Below, one piece after another: positions 1 to 8,406 of a DNA stretch of 64,000 nucleotides (positions within the stretch are counted from its first letter, which is position 1; each line of letters starts with the position of its first letter). Source of the stretch: Yeosuana aromativorans (GTDB taxonomy: Bacteria > Bacteroidota > Bacteroidia > Flavobacteriales > Flavobacteriaceae); NCBI RefSeq assembly GCF_014646655.1, contig NZ_BMNR01000001.1, positions 62,001-126,000 on the forward strand. Reading direction: 5' to 3'. A model generated the notes under the pieces. It was not told where the DNA came from. It ran no database searches and was given only the letters and a program-made list of their open reading frames with translations. The position numbers and the translations under genes were made by a program.

Positions 1-1
1 T

Positions 2-2512
2 TATGATATTACTTATCCAGAAAACGGTTCTTCAGACATTATTTTTGAAGCTGGTGGAAAATTGTATCTCTTCAATTTAGAAACCGAAAAAACCAGTGAA
101 GTTAATGTTCAAATAATTTCAGATCAAAAAAATCTTATTTCCCAACAAAAAAATGTTGCCGCCTATATGCATAGTGCCACCCTTTCCCCTGATGGAAACA
201 GGGTTGTTGTTGAAGCAAGAGGAGACTTGTTTAATTTACCTGCTACCGAAGGATTTGTGTCTGATCTAACAACGTCATCGGGAACTGCCGAAAGAGAGCC
301 TTCTTGGTCTCCTGACGGAAAGCATTTGGCTTATTGGAGTGATGCCTCTGGCGAATATCAATTGGTTTTGTACGACATTAATGGCACTCAAAAACCAAAG
401 ACTGTAACTAATTTTAAAACTGGGTTTTACTATTCCATTTTTTGGTCTCCTGATAGTAAAAAAATCATGTATGTTGACCAAGCAATGAATATCAACTGTA
501 TTGATATAAATACGGGAGATGTTATAAAAGTTGATAAAGGAAATTACATGTTTGAGGGTAACTTACAAAACTTTAAAGTCAGTTGGTCCCCAGACAGTAA
601 TTGGGCCGTATATTCCAAAGGCACAGAAAATCGTTCTAAATCGGCACTCTTCCTTTATGATTTTCAAAATAAAAAAACGACTCAGTTAACTTCAGGTTAT
701 TATAGTGACAGTAATCCTACTTTTAGTACTGATGGTAAATATCTCTTCTTTACAACCAGCAGAACGTTTAATCCGGTTTATTCAGATTTAGATAATACGT
801 TTATTTATCCAAATTCAACCACTATTGCTGTTGGCACCTTAAGTGCAAAAGAAAAGTCTTTGTTAGAAGTTAAGAATGATGCCTTAGAGGATTTGAAAAA
901 AGAAGATGACAAAGAAAAAGACACAGACAAGAAGAAAAAAGATTCTAATAAAGAAACTAAAAAAGAAATAGCCAAAACAGTTATTGACATTGACGGCTTT
1001 GAAAATAGAGTAGAAATGTTGGACATCCCCGCTGGTAGGCTATCTAATTTACAGGCAGTTGAAGGCAAATTATTGTTTTCAAGAATTCCAAATTCTGGAT
1101 CAAGTGAGGAAGAATCACCCAAATTAAATTATTATGATTTTAAGGAACGGGAAGTCAAAACAATAATTAACAAAGTTTTCAATTATAAAGTTTCTGCTAA
1201 TGGCAAGAAACTATTGGTAATGCAAGATAAAACACTAGCTGTTATTGATATTAAGGCAGATCAAAAAATAGACAAAACCGTTCCTACAGATAAAATGGTA
1301 ATGAATGTGGTTCCCAAAGAAGAATGGAAACAAATTTTTAATGACGTGTGGCGCTTTGAACGTGATTTCTTCTATGATCCTGGCATGCATGGCGTGGACT
1401 GGAACACTATGAGAACTCGATATGGCGACTTAATTGACCAAGCAAACTCCAGAAACGATGTAAATATTATTATTGGTGATTTAATTGCTGAATTGAATGC
1501 CTCACACACCTACAATGGTGGCGGTGATATAGAGCATGCACCACATATGAACGTTGGTTATTTAGGGGCTGATATTAGCTTGGTAAATGGACATTATCAA
1601 ATTAAAAAAATCATTTCCGGAGCACCCTGGGATGTTGAAGAAAGATCCCCTTTATCCAAGCCAGGGATTGACCTTAAAGAAGGAGATTATATTTTAGAGG
1701 TAAATGGTGTTATTGTTGATACCACTAAACCCTTTTCATCCTCGCTACAAGGATTAGGGGATGCAACTGTACAATTAACAGTTAACGACAAACCAACGCT
1801 AATAAATTCCAAAAAAATCATTGTTAAAACCATGTCTTCCGAAACAAGATTACGCCATTTAGCATGGATAGAGAATAATAGAAAACGAGTAGATGAAGCA
1901 ACAAATGGTAAAATAGGATATGTTTATGTAAGAAGCACTGGAATTGATGGTCAAAATGAATTAGTCAGACAATTTTATGCACAGATGAACAAAGAAGGTT
2001 TGATTATAGATGAAAGATTCAACAGTGGAGGTCAAATTCCTGATAGGTTTATAGAATTATTGGATAGAGATCCGTTAGCTTTCTGGGCGGTTAGAGATGG
2101 AAAAGATTGGGCATGGCCACCTTCAGGCAGCTTTGGCCCAAAAGTTATGCTCATTAATGGGTTTAGCGGATCTGGCGGTGATGCTTTTCCTGATTATTTT
2201 AGAGAAAGAGGTTTGGGCCCTTTAATTGGAACACGTACTTGGGGCGGCTTAATTGGTATTTCAGGAGCACCTGGATTAGTTGATAATGGCAGTGTAACTG
2301 TACCTACCTTTAGAATGTATGACCCTAACGGCAAATGGTTTAAAGAAGGTCACGGCGTAGACCCGGACATAGAAGTTGTAGAAGATTTTCAAAAACTAGC
2401 AAACGGAACTGATGCTCAACTTGAGGCTGGCATTAAAGAAGTCTTAAAACTACTTAACAGTAGTAATGCCTTTAAAAAACCTAAAAGACCTGAATACGAA
2501 AACCGAAACTAA
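2..2512 (+). CDS. Tricorn-like S41 family peptidase, C-terminal part (5' end outside window)
   Basis: The reading frame is open from base 2, so the gene begins before the window and only its C-terminal part is seen. The first half carries WD40/TolB-like blades (SWSPDGKHLAYW, FWSPDSKKI, SWSPDSNW, TFSTDGKYL), forming a beta-propeller. A lysine/glutamate/aspartate-rich low-complexity linker lies near bases 880-970. Then come a Tricorn core region with a SHTY motif (likely catalytic His), a PDZ-like stretch (LKEGDYILEVNG) and an S41 protease domain with NSGGQ, GFSGSGGDAF (likely nucleophile Ser) and GTRTWGGLIG. This matches the Tricorn protease homologues of Bacteroidota, which are probably exported or periplasmic and degrade oligopeptides. 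Family assignment is firm from motifs; the substrate is unknown. A strong hairpin terminator follows 12 bases after the stop. Confidence 0.88.
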   Translation, partial: YDITYPENGSSDIIFEAGGKLYLFNLETEKTSEVNVQIISDQKNLISQQKNVAAYMHSATLSPDGNRVVVEARGDLFNLPATEGFVSDLTTSSGTAEREPSWSPDGKHLAYWSDASGEYQLVLYDINGTQKPKTVTNFKTGFYYSIFWSPDSKKIMYVDQAMNINCIDINTGDVIKVDKGNYMFEGNLQNFKVSWSPDSNWAVYSKGTENRSKSALFLYDFQNKKTTQLTSGYYSDSNPTFSTDGKYLFFTTSRTFNPVYSDLDNTFIYPNSTTIAVGTLSAKEKSLLEVKNDALEDLKKEDDKEKDTDKKKKDSNKETKKEIAKTVIDIDGFENRVEMLDIPAGRLSNLQAVEGKLLFSRIPNSGSSEEESPKLNYYDFKEREVKTIINKVFNYKVSANGKKLLVMQDKTLAVIDIKADQKIDKTVPTDKMVMNVVPKEEWKQIFNDVWRFERDFFYDPGMHGVDWNTMRTRYGDLIDQANSRNDVNIIIGDLIAELNASHTYNGGGDIEHAPHMNVGYLGADISLVNGHYQIKKIISGAPWDVEERSPLSKPGIDLKEGDYILEVNGVIVDTTKPFSSSLQGLGDATVQLTVNDKPTLINSKKIIVKTMSSETRLRHLAWIENNRKRVDEATNGKIGYVYVRSTGIDGQNELVRQFYAQMNKEGLIIDERFNSGGQIPDRFIELLDRDPLAFWAVRDGKDWAWPPSGSFGPKVMLINGFSGSGGDAFPDYFRERGLGPLIGTRTWGGLIGISGAPGLVDNGSVTVPTFRMYDPNGKWFKEGHGVDPDIEVVEDFQKLANGTDAQLEAGIKEVLKLLNSSNAFKKPKRPEYENRN

Positions 2513-2523
2513 AGTCTTTAAAC

Positions 2524-2556
2524 AAAAAAAGCAGGAAGCTGAGCTTCCTGCTTTTT
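2524..2556. terminator. bidirectional intrinsic terminator
   Basis: Nine-base-pair stem GCAGGAAGC / GCTTCCTGC with a TGA loop, preceded by seven A and followed by five T. It lies between the convergent protease gene and the FKBP gene and can serve both strands. Confidence 0.9.
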
Positions 2557-2577
2557 AAATAACTTAACTTTTATATA

Positions 2578-3306
2578 TTATTTTACTATATCCAAAAGTT
2601 CTACTTCAAAAATCAAGGTAGAAAATGGTTTTATTGGGCCTCCTTGACGTGGAAAAGCACCGTAAGCCAATTCTTGAGGAATAAAGAATTTATATTTTGA
2701 ACCTACAGGCATTAATTGCAGTCCTTCGGTCCATCCTTTAATAACTTGACCAACACCAAATTCAGCAGGTTTTCCTCTATCAACTGAACTGTCAAACACA
2801 GTTCCATCAATTAAAGTACCAGTATAATGAACTTTTACTTTAGAAGTAGCTGTTGGTTTTTCACCTGTTCCTTCTTTCTCAACTATGTATTGCAAACCGC
2901 TTTCAGTTGTTTTAACACCTGGTTTTGTTTTGTTTTCTTCTAAAAATTTTTCCCCAGCTAGTTTGTTGTCTGCATATTGTTCTTCGGCTTTAGCTAATGC
3001 TTCAGCTTGTTGTTTTTCTCTTTGAGCGTCTTGTTTTTTTCTAAAATAAGAACTTAACAACCCTTGTACTTTGTCTTGTTCAATTAATAGATCGGTAGAA
3101 TCCAAGGCATTTTGAAATCCTTGCATAAATAAATCGGTATCCATTTCAGAAACACTTGTTTTTACGTTTCTCGCAACATCCATTCCAATGGCATAACTTA
3201 CAGAATCAATTTCTGTCTTTAATGATTTTTTACTTACTCCTTGGCTATTGCATGAAGATACCACGGTAATTAAAAACACTACCGCTAAAAGTTTAATTAT
3301 TTTCAT
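2578..3306 (-). CDS. FKBP-type peptidyl-prolyl cis-trans isomerase, lipoprotein
   Basis: A 242-residue FkpA/Mip-like isomerase that would catalyse prolyl isomerisation during folding of exported proteins. The start at 3306 is chosen because it opens a lipoprotein signal peptide ([19 protein letters not shown]); a longer frame to 3405 has no signal and would overlap the promoter. Residues about 25-130 form the helical, coiled-coil-like dimerisation part typical of FkpA N-termini (many K, E, Q, A). The C-terminal FKBP domain shows [35 protein letters not shown] and FEVELLDI, the classic binding-pocket residues. It is a single-gene unit, with a TAnnTTTG box 28 bases upstream and a terminator shared with the neighbour. 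Function is secure; the client proteins are unknown. Confidence 0.93.
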   Translation of the reverse strand: MKIIKLLAVVFLITVVSSCNSQGVSKKSLKTEIDSVSYAIGMDVARNVKTSVSEMDTDLFMQGFQNALDSTDLLIEQDKVQGLLSSYFRKKQDAQREKQQAEALAKAEEQYADNKLAGEKFLEENKTKPGVKTTESGLQYIVEKEGTGEKPTATSKVKVHYTGTLIDGTVFDSSVDRGKPAEFGVGQVIKGWTEGLQLMPVGSKYKFFIPQELAYGAFPRQGGPIKPFSTLIFEVELLDIVK

Positions 3307-3333
3307 TTGTTTTGTTTGATTTAAAATTCCAAG

Positions 3334-3341
3334 CAAAAGTA
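3334..3341 (-). promoter_or_regulatory. -7 promoter element TACTTTTG of the FKBP gene
   Basis: On the minus strand the sequence reads TACTTTTG, a full match to the Bacteroidota -7 consensus TAnnTTTG, 28 bases before the chosen ATG. No good -33 TTTG is seen at 19 bases upstream. The position supports the start codon at 3306. Confidence 0.6.
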
Positions 3342-3547
3342 ACAAATTTAAAATGAGAATAGAAGATGGATTTGTTACAATTTTCATAAATAAAGCATTA
3401 AACAACGTTTTTCTTTTAATAAAATCTACCTTTTGAATACAATGATCTCTTTTTAACTGGTTCTGTTCAAGCTATCATTTACTAACAAAAGTCATTTTAA
3501 TGCCCATAGATAATCTTTATTTTTAATGAACAAACCATCTTGAAATT

Positions 3548-3691
3548 ATGATAACTCAAAACATTGCGCTTTACAGTTGGACAAATGGCACAGTAATGAT
3601 TGCCGTTTTTGGAATAGTTTGCCTGTCATTAATTGGATTTCTTATAGCTTTTATGCTTAGTGGAAAGAAAAAAGAAGACCCTGAAAAATAA
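3548..3691 (+). CDS. small single-pass membrane protein, 47 residues
   Basis: A short frame starting MITQNIALYSW and ending GKKKEDPEK, then TAA. Residues about 16-37 form one strongly hydrophobic helix (VMIAVFGIVCLSLIGFLIAF). A lysine-rich tail follows, predicting N-out/C-in insertion by the positive-inside rule. A perfect 12-bp terminator hairpin begins at its stop codon, which argues for a real transcript. It lies alone between the FKBP gene (divergent) and the copper-type TonB receptor (convergent). I do not recognise the family. The size and layout recall small membrane subunits or assembly factors of metal transport or respiratory systems, but that is only a guess from the neighbours. 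Confidence 0.62.
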   Translation: MITQNIALYSWTNGTVMIAVFGIVCLSLIGFLIAFMLSGKKKEDPEK

Positions 3692-3720
3692 AAGAGAGGT
3701 ATTTTACCTCTCTTTTATTT
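3690..3720. terminator. bidirectional intrinsic terminator
   Basis: Perfect 12-bp stem AAAAGAGAGGTA / TACCTCTCTTTT with a TTT loop, followed by a T-rich run. It separates the small membrane protein gene and the convergent TonB receptor and overlaps the stop codon of the former. Confidence 0.92.
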
Positions 3721-3722
3721 TT

Positions 3723-5825
3723 TTAAAATTTCTTTTCAAGAAAGAATGTAAAATTTCTTCCGGGCTCAGTAATTGGGACGGTGCCAAAATCTGCTTGGTT
3801 GTTAAATGAAAAATTTAAATGATCATGATAGGTCTCGTCAAACACATTTAAAACGGCAACCCCTAGAGATATATTTCTATAGGGTTTGATTCCAAATCTA
3901 CAATCCAAAGTTTGATAACCAGGCGTTTCCATTTCACCAAAGCTTTTGGAAATATGGGTCTGTTTACTGTTGATCTTATATGTGGCATTGGCCCAAACTT
4001 TATTTTGTTCAAGCCCTAATATTAGTGTCATATTAAACGGTGGCACAAGAGGTAAGGACTCCTTTAAATCTTTGTTTTTGGCATACACATAGGCAGCCTC
4101 TGCCTTAACGTAATAATCCTTTAAAAAGTCCAATTGTCCCATGATCTCAAAACCTGTCTTATAGGCATTATCTAAATTTTGGAAGACCTTAGGATGGGTA
4201 GGTTGTAAAGAAGGCATATACTTTCTGTTTAAACTTGAATCTTCAACCGCTACAATGTAGTTTTTAAAAAACGAATAGTAAAACGACGTCTCATAGCTGA
4301 ATTTATCAAACCCATTATTTAGATTTTCATGCCCTTTAAATCCTATCTCAAACTGATTATTAATCTCTGCTTTTAAATTAGGATTTCCAATATATTCATA
4401 CGAATCTTGTCCAACTGTAAAATGATTAATAAATCGTTCAATCATATTGGCTGAACGAACGCCTCTACCAAAAGCCGCTTCAATCATAAATTTATCCGAT
4501 ACTATTTTTTTAACCGAAACCGTTCCGCTTACGTTTTGTTCGGTTCGTTTTCTTAAATAGTACATAGCATTAAAATCTGCTTCGGGGTCTTTGATGTCAG
4601 ACGTGACTATATCAGTTCGCATTCCTGCCGTTATAATTGCAGATGGAGTGACAGACCATTTGGCCTCTGTAAACAACCCAATATCACCAATATAAGAATC
4701 TTGCCAAACCTTATCGTTAAACTGCATTGGCATTGGCAGCATCATTCCATTCATCATTTTTACCAATCGGTTTCTGCCACCATCCCTGGCCACGTGCATA
4801 ACATCAACCCCAGAAAAAACATTCAGTTTTGTTGCAGGTTTCCAGTTTAACTCAAATTTACCGCCCAAAGTGGTTGCATTAACTGAAGAAGAAGCCTCTG
4901 TCATCTTAAAAGTTGGTCTGCCCCTATTGGTCATTAAATGACCCACATAGCTATAATAGGCTTTTGCTGTAAAACCCTTTACAACATCACCAATATTTGA
5001 CCATTTATAATCCAAAGACAGAATACTGCTGTTGGCATAGTCTGTGTCCATTGGCAAACCGGCATGTAGCACATCCCTGCCAAAAGACTGACTCCAACGC
5101 GCTTGTAAACGTTGATTATCTGTGAGATTATACCCGAATTTTAGTCCGTAATCTGTACTTCGGAATGCGGATGGGATTTCGGTGTTACTCCCGTCTTTAT
5201 AGTTACCAAAATCCCTATAATCTACGTTACCTACAAGATCATATTTATCTGTTACTTGTTGCAATTGCAACATGGTTACAAATGAATTTCCGTTGGATTC
5301 ATAGCCGCCTGAGGCTTTTCCGTGAAAACCAGCATTACCAAATCGCGGTTTATTGGTCACAATATTTACCACACCTCCAAAAGTAGCACCATAACGTACA
5401 GTATAAGGGCCTTTGATGATTTCTATCTTGGAAACTTCTTCTGGAATGACATGCGTGGTAATAGGGTCCATTCTATTAGGGCATGCATACATGGCTTTGG
5501 TACCGCCATCATATTGAATATTCAATTGTTCGTATTGTGACGCCCTAAACGAAGGTTCTATTGCATAATTTCCTCGTTTTATTAGTGAAAAGCCATTTAT
5601 CTCATCAAATAAATCGGCTATATTTTTTGGTTGAACAATATTTTTTTGATAGTCATTTGATACGTTGGTTAAGACAGGATCTGTTATGGCATTTCCTGTT
5701 ACTAAAACCTCATCCAGTTGTACTGTTTTTTGGGTAATTGTATCTTGGGCCTTATCTGTTTTCTCTTGGGAAAAAGACATAGCATAAATAAGTGCACAAA
5801 AAAGTACACTATAAAATGTTCTCAT
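3723..5825 (-). CDS. TonB-dependent receptor, copper type (OprC/NosA-like)
   Basis: A 700-residue outer-membrane receptor. The start at 5825 opens a signal peptide (MRTFYSVLFCALIYAMSFSQ); the 13 residues possible upstream lack one. The TonB box region and plug run to about residue 175 (VQLDEVLVTGN, KIEIIKGPYTVRYGATFGGVVNIV), followed by a beta-barrel ending in phenylalanine (TFFLEKKF). The plug has ACPNRMDP with Cys115 and Met119 spaced as CxxxM, like the copper-binding pair of Pseudomonas OprC. A methionine-rich loop (MMNGMMLPMPMQ) also fits a copper site. Known family members import copper across the outer membrane. The next gene upstream encodes a Cys/His/Met-containing small protein, supporting a metal role. 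Copper specificity is inferred from the motif. Confidence 0.85.
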   Translation of the reverse strand: MRTFYSVLFCALIYAMSFSQEKTDKAQDTITQKTVQLDEVLVTGNAITDPVLTNVSNDYQKNIVQPKNIADLFDEINGFSLIKRGNYAIEPSFRASQYEQLNIQYDGGTKAMYACPNRMDPITTHVIPEEVSKIEIIKGPYTVRYGATFGGVVNIVTNKPRFGNAGFHGKASGGYESNGNSFVTMLQLQQVTDKYDLVGNVDYRDFGNYKDGSNTEIPSAFRSTDYGLKFGYNLTDNQRLQARWSQSFGRDVLHAGLPMDTDYANSSILSLDYKWSNIGDVVKGFTAKAYYSYVGHLMTNRGRPTFKMTEASSSVNATTLGGKFELNWKPATKLNVFSGVDVMHVARDGGRNRLVKMMNGMMLPMPMQFNDKVWQDSYIGDIGLFTEAKWSVTPSAIITAGMRTDIVTSDIKDPEADFNAMYYLRKRTEQNVSGTVSVKKIVSDKFMIEAAFGRGVRSANMIERFINHFTVGQDSYEYIGNPNLKAEINNQFEIGFKGHENLNNGFDKFSYETSFYYSFFKNYIVAVEDSSLNRKYMPSLQPTHPKVFQNLDNAYKTGFEIMGQLDFLKDYYVKAEAAYVYAKNKDLKESLPLVPPFNMTLILGLEQNKVWANATYKINSKQTHISKSFGEMETPGYQTLDCRFGIKPYRNISLGVAVLNVFDETYHDHLNFSFNNQADFGTVPITEPGRNFTFFLEKKF

Positions 5826-5860
5826 TTTTTGTTGTTTAAAAAATTGAAATAAATAGGTTT

Positions 5861-5884
5861 CCAAAAGACTAGTCGGTCTTTTGG
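5861..5884. other. intergenic hairpin before the TonB receptor gene
   Basis: Perfect 9-bp inverted repeat CCAAAAGAC / GTCTTTTGG with a 6-base loop, located between the CVNKDKP protein gene and the receptor gene, both on the minus strand. There is no T run after it on that strand, so it is more likely an intercistronic stability or control hairpin than a full terminator. Confidence 0.5.
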
Positions 5885-5906
5885 TTTAAAAAAATAAAAA
5901 ATGGAA

Positions 5907-6326
5907 CTATGCTTGCGGAGGATGGTCTAAAACGGACATTGCTGAAAATGCATATAGATTATTATAATATCCTTTTTCAGATTTTTCAAGCGGGTTGTTT
6001 AAAAAAGCATAAGTGGTTTGTTCAACAACAAACAAAATGACTTCTTTTAAATTAAAGTTCTTAGTTGGAACCTTATCTGTATTTGCATTATTGTTTTGAG
6101 CAACTTTCATTAATTGGCACTTACCATCACAATGCATTTCGGGTTTGTCCTTGTTTACGCAAAGCATCGCAATAAAATCGGTTTTGTCCAAATAATAATA
6201 TGCATACGTAAACGACAGTTGTAAGCTATTGAACAACATGGTTATTGTTAGCACAAAAGGTAATATGGTAGTAGCTATTTTCAACGGCGCAAAGTTAAAT
6301 CTTTTAACTAAAAAAAGTGATATCAT
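5907..6326 (-). CDS. small membrane-anchored protein with CVNKDKP-CDGKC motif
   Basis: A 139-residue protein with an N-terminal hydrophobic segment (about residues 12-36) and then a short soluble part. That part contains LCVNKDKPEMHCDGKCQL, with Cys56, His65, Cys66 and Cys70. This Cys/His/Met spacing looks like a soft-metal site. I know of similar short proteins beside TonB receptors in Bacteroidota, but they have no established function. The gene lies immediately upstream of, and on the same strand as, the copper-type receptor, so co-transcription and a role in copper handling in the periplasm are likely by inference. The C-terminal half is rich in charged and aromatic residues and shows no known domain. 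The start is the only ATG consistent with the membrane segment. Confidence 0.72.
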   Translation of the reverse strand: MISLFLVKRFNFAPLKIATTILPFVLTITMLFNSLQLSFTYAYYYLDKTDFIAMLCVNKDKPEMHCDGKCQLMKVAQNNNANTDKVPTKNFNLKEVILFVVEQTTYAFLNNPLEKSEKGYYNNLYAFSAMSVLDHPPQA

Positions 6327-6356
6327 ACAATATGAATTTCAACTTTTTCATGCCCA

Positions 6357-6374
6357 AAGTAACAGAGGTTACTT
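6357..6374. promoter_or_regulatory. palindromic operator candidate AAGTAAC-AGAG-GTTACTT
   Basis: Seven-base arms around a four-base spacer, midway between the divergent CVNKDKP and DUF2202 genes (31 bases from one start, 58 from the other). The inner 16 bases, AGTAAC-N4-GTTACT, recur at 14585-14600 before the efflux operon. The 5-4-5 core GTAAC-N4-GTTAC has the geometry of Crp/Fnr-family sites, but TetR-type binding is also possible. Confidence 0.5.
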
Positions 6375-6432
6375 ACCACTAAAAACTATAGAATTACATT
6401 TACTAAATAAAAAACAATTAAACCGAAAAGTC

Positions 6433-6945
6433 ATGAACATATTCACCTTTAGAACAACTGTCATCTTTTCTCTCGTACTATCAATAAAAATTTTTAGCCA
6501 AGACAACATGCCCTCAAATCAAGAAGTTGCAGACATGAAATACATGCTTGAGGAAGAAAAAATGGCTCGTGATGTTTATGAATTTTTAGACAGCACGTGG
6601 AATTTAAGAGTCTTTAACAATATCAAGCAAAGTGAGCAACACCATATGGATATGATGGAATATTTACTTAATTCCAATAAAATAAGCTATCAATTAAGTG
6701 ATGAACAAGGCGTTTTTTATAATAAAGATTTACAAAAACTGTATAATGATTTAATTGAAAAAGGTTCTAAATCAAGACAAGACGCTTTAGAAGTAGGCAA
6801 ATTGATAGAAGTCACTGACATAGAGGATTTGGAGAAAGCTTTAAAAAACACATCTAACACTGAAATTAAAGATGTGTATTCCAAACTGATTTTTGCTTCT
6901 AATAATCATTTGAGGGCCTTTAACAGAAACTTATCTCGATTTTAA
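6433..6945 (+). CDS. exported DUF2202 (ferritin-like) protein
   Basis: A 170-residue protein whose start at 6433 gives a clean signal peptide (MNIFTFRTTVIFSLVLSIKIFSQ). The frame extends further upstream, but it would run through the divergent gene and the palindrome. The mature part has MLEEEKMARDVYEFL and SEQHHMDMMEYLL, the E-ExxxARDVY and ExxH pattern of the DUF2202 family, whose fold is a ferritin-like four-helix bundle. Such residues could bind a di-metal centre. The biochemical role of DUF2202 proteins is not established. It is transcribed away from the copper-receptor pair from a shared intergenic region with a palindrome, so it may belong to the same metal or redox response. No other gene follows in its unit before cydA. 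Confidence 0.8.
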   Translation: MNIFTFRTTVIFSLVLSIKIFSQDNMPSNQEVADMKYMLEEEKMARDVYEFLDSTWNLRVFNNIKQSEQHHMDMMEYLLNSNKISYQLSDEQGVFYNKDLQKLYNDLIEKGSKSRQDALEVGKLIEVTDIEDLEKALKNTSNTEIKDVYSKLIFASNNHLRAFNRNLSRF

Positions 6946-6967
6946 TTCTAACCATTTTACTATTTAG

Positions 6968-6975
6968 TAATTTTG
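6968..6975 (+). promoter_or_regulatory. -7 promoter element TAATTTTG of cydAB
   Basis: Full match to TAnnTTTG, 74 bases before the cydA ATG, giving a leader of about 65 bases. No convincing -33 element is visible. Confidence 0.45.
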
Positions 6976-6990
6976 TATTTATTAACAACA

Positions 6991-7012
6991 AAGTAAGCTA
7001 TGGTTCTTACTT
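6991..7012. repeat. inverted repeat in the cydA leader
   Basis: AAGTAAG and CTTACTT separated by eight bases. It lies just after the predicted transcription start of cydAB and could be an operator or an RNA hairpin. The arms resemble those of the AGTAAC palindromes, but the spacing differs by four bases. Confidence 0.35.
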
Positions 7013-7049
7013 AAAACCAAGATCAGTTAGTTGTTCTTAAAAAATCTCT

Positions 7050-8396
7050 ATGGATACTGAAATTTTAGCAAGAATACAGTTTGCTTTCACAATTGCCTTT
7101 CACTACATATACCCGCCTTTAAGTATTGGCATTGGATTGATCATGGTAATTATGGAAGGCCTGTACTTGAAAACAGGCAACAAAGCCTATGAAATATTAA
7201 CCCGTTTTTGGTTAAAAATATTCGCTATTACTTTTGGAATTGGTGTGGCAACTGGCATCATCATGGAATTTGAATTTGGCACCAACTGGGCTGTGTATTC
7301 AAAATATGTAGGTGATATTTTTGGAAGCGCACTTGCTGCCGAAGGCTTGTTTGCTTTTGGACTGGAAAGTACCTTTCTGGGCATTTTAATTTTTGGGTGG
7401 AACAGAGTATCACCTAAAGTCCATTTTATCTCAACTGTTGGCGTGTTTTTAGGCTCTATGTTTTCAGCCGTTTGGATTGTAGTTGCCAATAGTTGGCAAC
7501 AAACCCCTGCCGGGTATCATATTGTTGGTGAAGGTTTAAGTGCGAGAGCTGAGGTCACCGATTTTTGGGCTATGATTTTTAATCCATCAAGCGTTGACAG
7601 AATCATTCACACATGGCAAGGTGCTTTTTTAGCCGGAGCCTTTTTGGTCTTGAGTGTGCATGCCTATTATATTAGAAAAGGCAGGTATATTGAAATCTCT
7701 AAAAAAGCCTTTAAAATTGCATTGGTTGTAGCTACCATTATTTCATTAACTCAACTTGTTTCTGGACATAGTTCAGCCGATGGTGTTGCCAAAAATCAAC
7801 CGGCAAAATTAGCCGCCATGGAAGGGCATTACGAAAAATCTTCACCTGCAGATTTATATCTTTTTGGTTGGGTTGACAATGAAAACCAAAAAGTAACCGG
7901 ATTATCAGTTCCCGGCGGATTATCATTTTTAGTACATCAAGATTTTGAAGCGCCCATAACAGGTTTAAATGCATTTCCAAAAGAAGACAGACCAGGACAA
8001 GTGAATGCGGTATTTCAGTTTTATCATATTATGATTGCTATCGGTTTATTTTTAATTGCACTAACATTATATGCCAGTTTTTTATGGTGGAAAGGCAAAC
8101 TGTTTGATAAAAAATGGCTTATGTGGATTTTCTCTTTTTCGGTTATTTTGCCACAAATTGCCAACCAAGTTGGTTGGTTTACCGCCGAGATTGGCAGACA
8201 ACCTTGGATTGTTTATGGGCATTTAAGAACAAGTCAGGGGTTTTCCCAAGAAGTGTCATCCAATCAAATTATGTTTTCATTAGTGTTATTTGCTGTAGTA
8301 TACTCTTTATTATTAGTGTTATTTTTATATTCTTTGAATAAAAAAATAAAACATGGTCCTTATGATGAAGCCGAAAATCCATTAGAAATTATTTAA
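7050..8396 (+). CDS. cydA: cytochrome bd ubiquinol oxidase subunit I
   Basis: A 448-residue membrane protein with about nine transmembrane segments. It oxidises quinol and reduces oxygen to water in the inner membrane with hemes b558, b595 and d. His18 in FHYIYPPLSIG is the expected high-spin heme ligand. A His at about 204 (LSVHAYYI) and Met at about 408 (NQIMFSL) fit the b558 ligands. The GRQPW motif is present (EIGRQPWIVYGHLRT). The Q-loop after KNQPAKLAAMEGHYE is short, as in most non-proteobacterial forms. cydB follows 10 bases later in the same operon. A copper-free oxidase next to copper-handling genes may matter when copper is short or in excess, but that link is inference. Confidence 0.97.
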   Translation: MDTEILARIQFAFTIAFHYIYPPLSIGIGLIMVIMEGLYLKTGNKAYEILTRFWLKIFAITFGIGVATGIIMEFEFGTNWAVYSKYVGDIFGSALAAEGLFAFGLESTFLGILIFGWNRVSPKVHFISTVGVFLGSMFSAVWIVVANSWQQTPAGYHIVGEGLSARAEVTDFWAMIFNPSSVDRIIHTWQGAFLAGAFLVLSVHAYYIRKGRYIEISKKAFKIALVVATIISLTQLVSGHSSADGVAKNQPAKLAAMEGHYEKSSPADLYLFGWVDNENQKVTGLSVPGGLSFLVHQDFEAPITGLNAFPKEDRPGQVNAVFQFYHIMIAIGLFLIALTLYASFLWWKGKLFDKKWLMWIFSFSVILPQIANQVGWFTAEIGRQPWIVYGHLRTSQGFSQEVSSNQIMFSLVLFAVVYSLLLVLFLYSLNKKIKHGPYDEAENPLEII

Positions 8397-8406
8397 AAAA
8401 CATCAC

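Noticed and set aside
6229-6432. N-terminal extension of the DUF2202 frame
   Set aside because: It runs through the divergent gene and the palindrome and would place the signal peptide inside the protein. The ATG at 6433 is better.
8114-8341. Overlapping small frame in cydA
   Set aside because: It is an alternative frame inside a well-conserved gene and has no start signal of its own.
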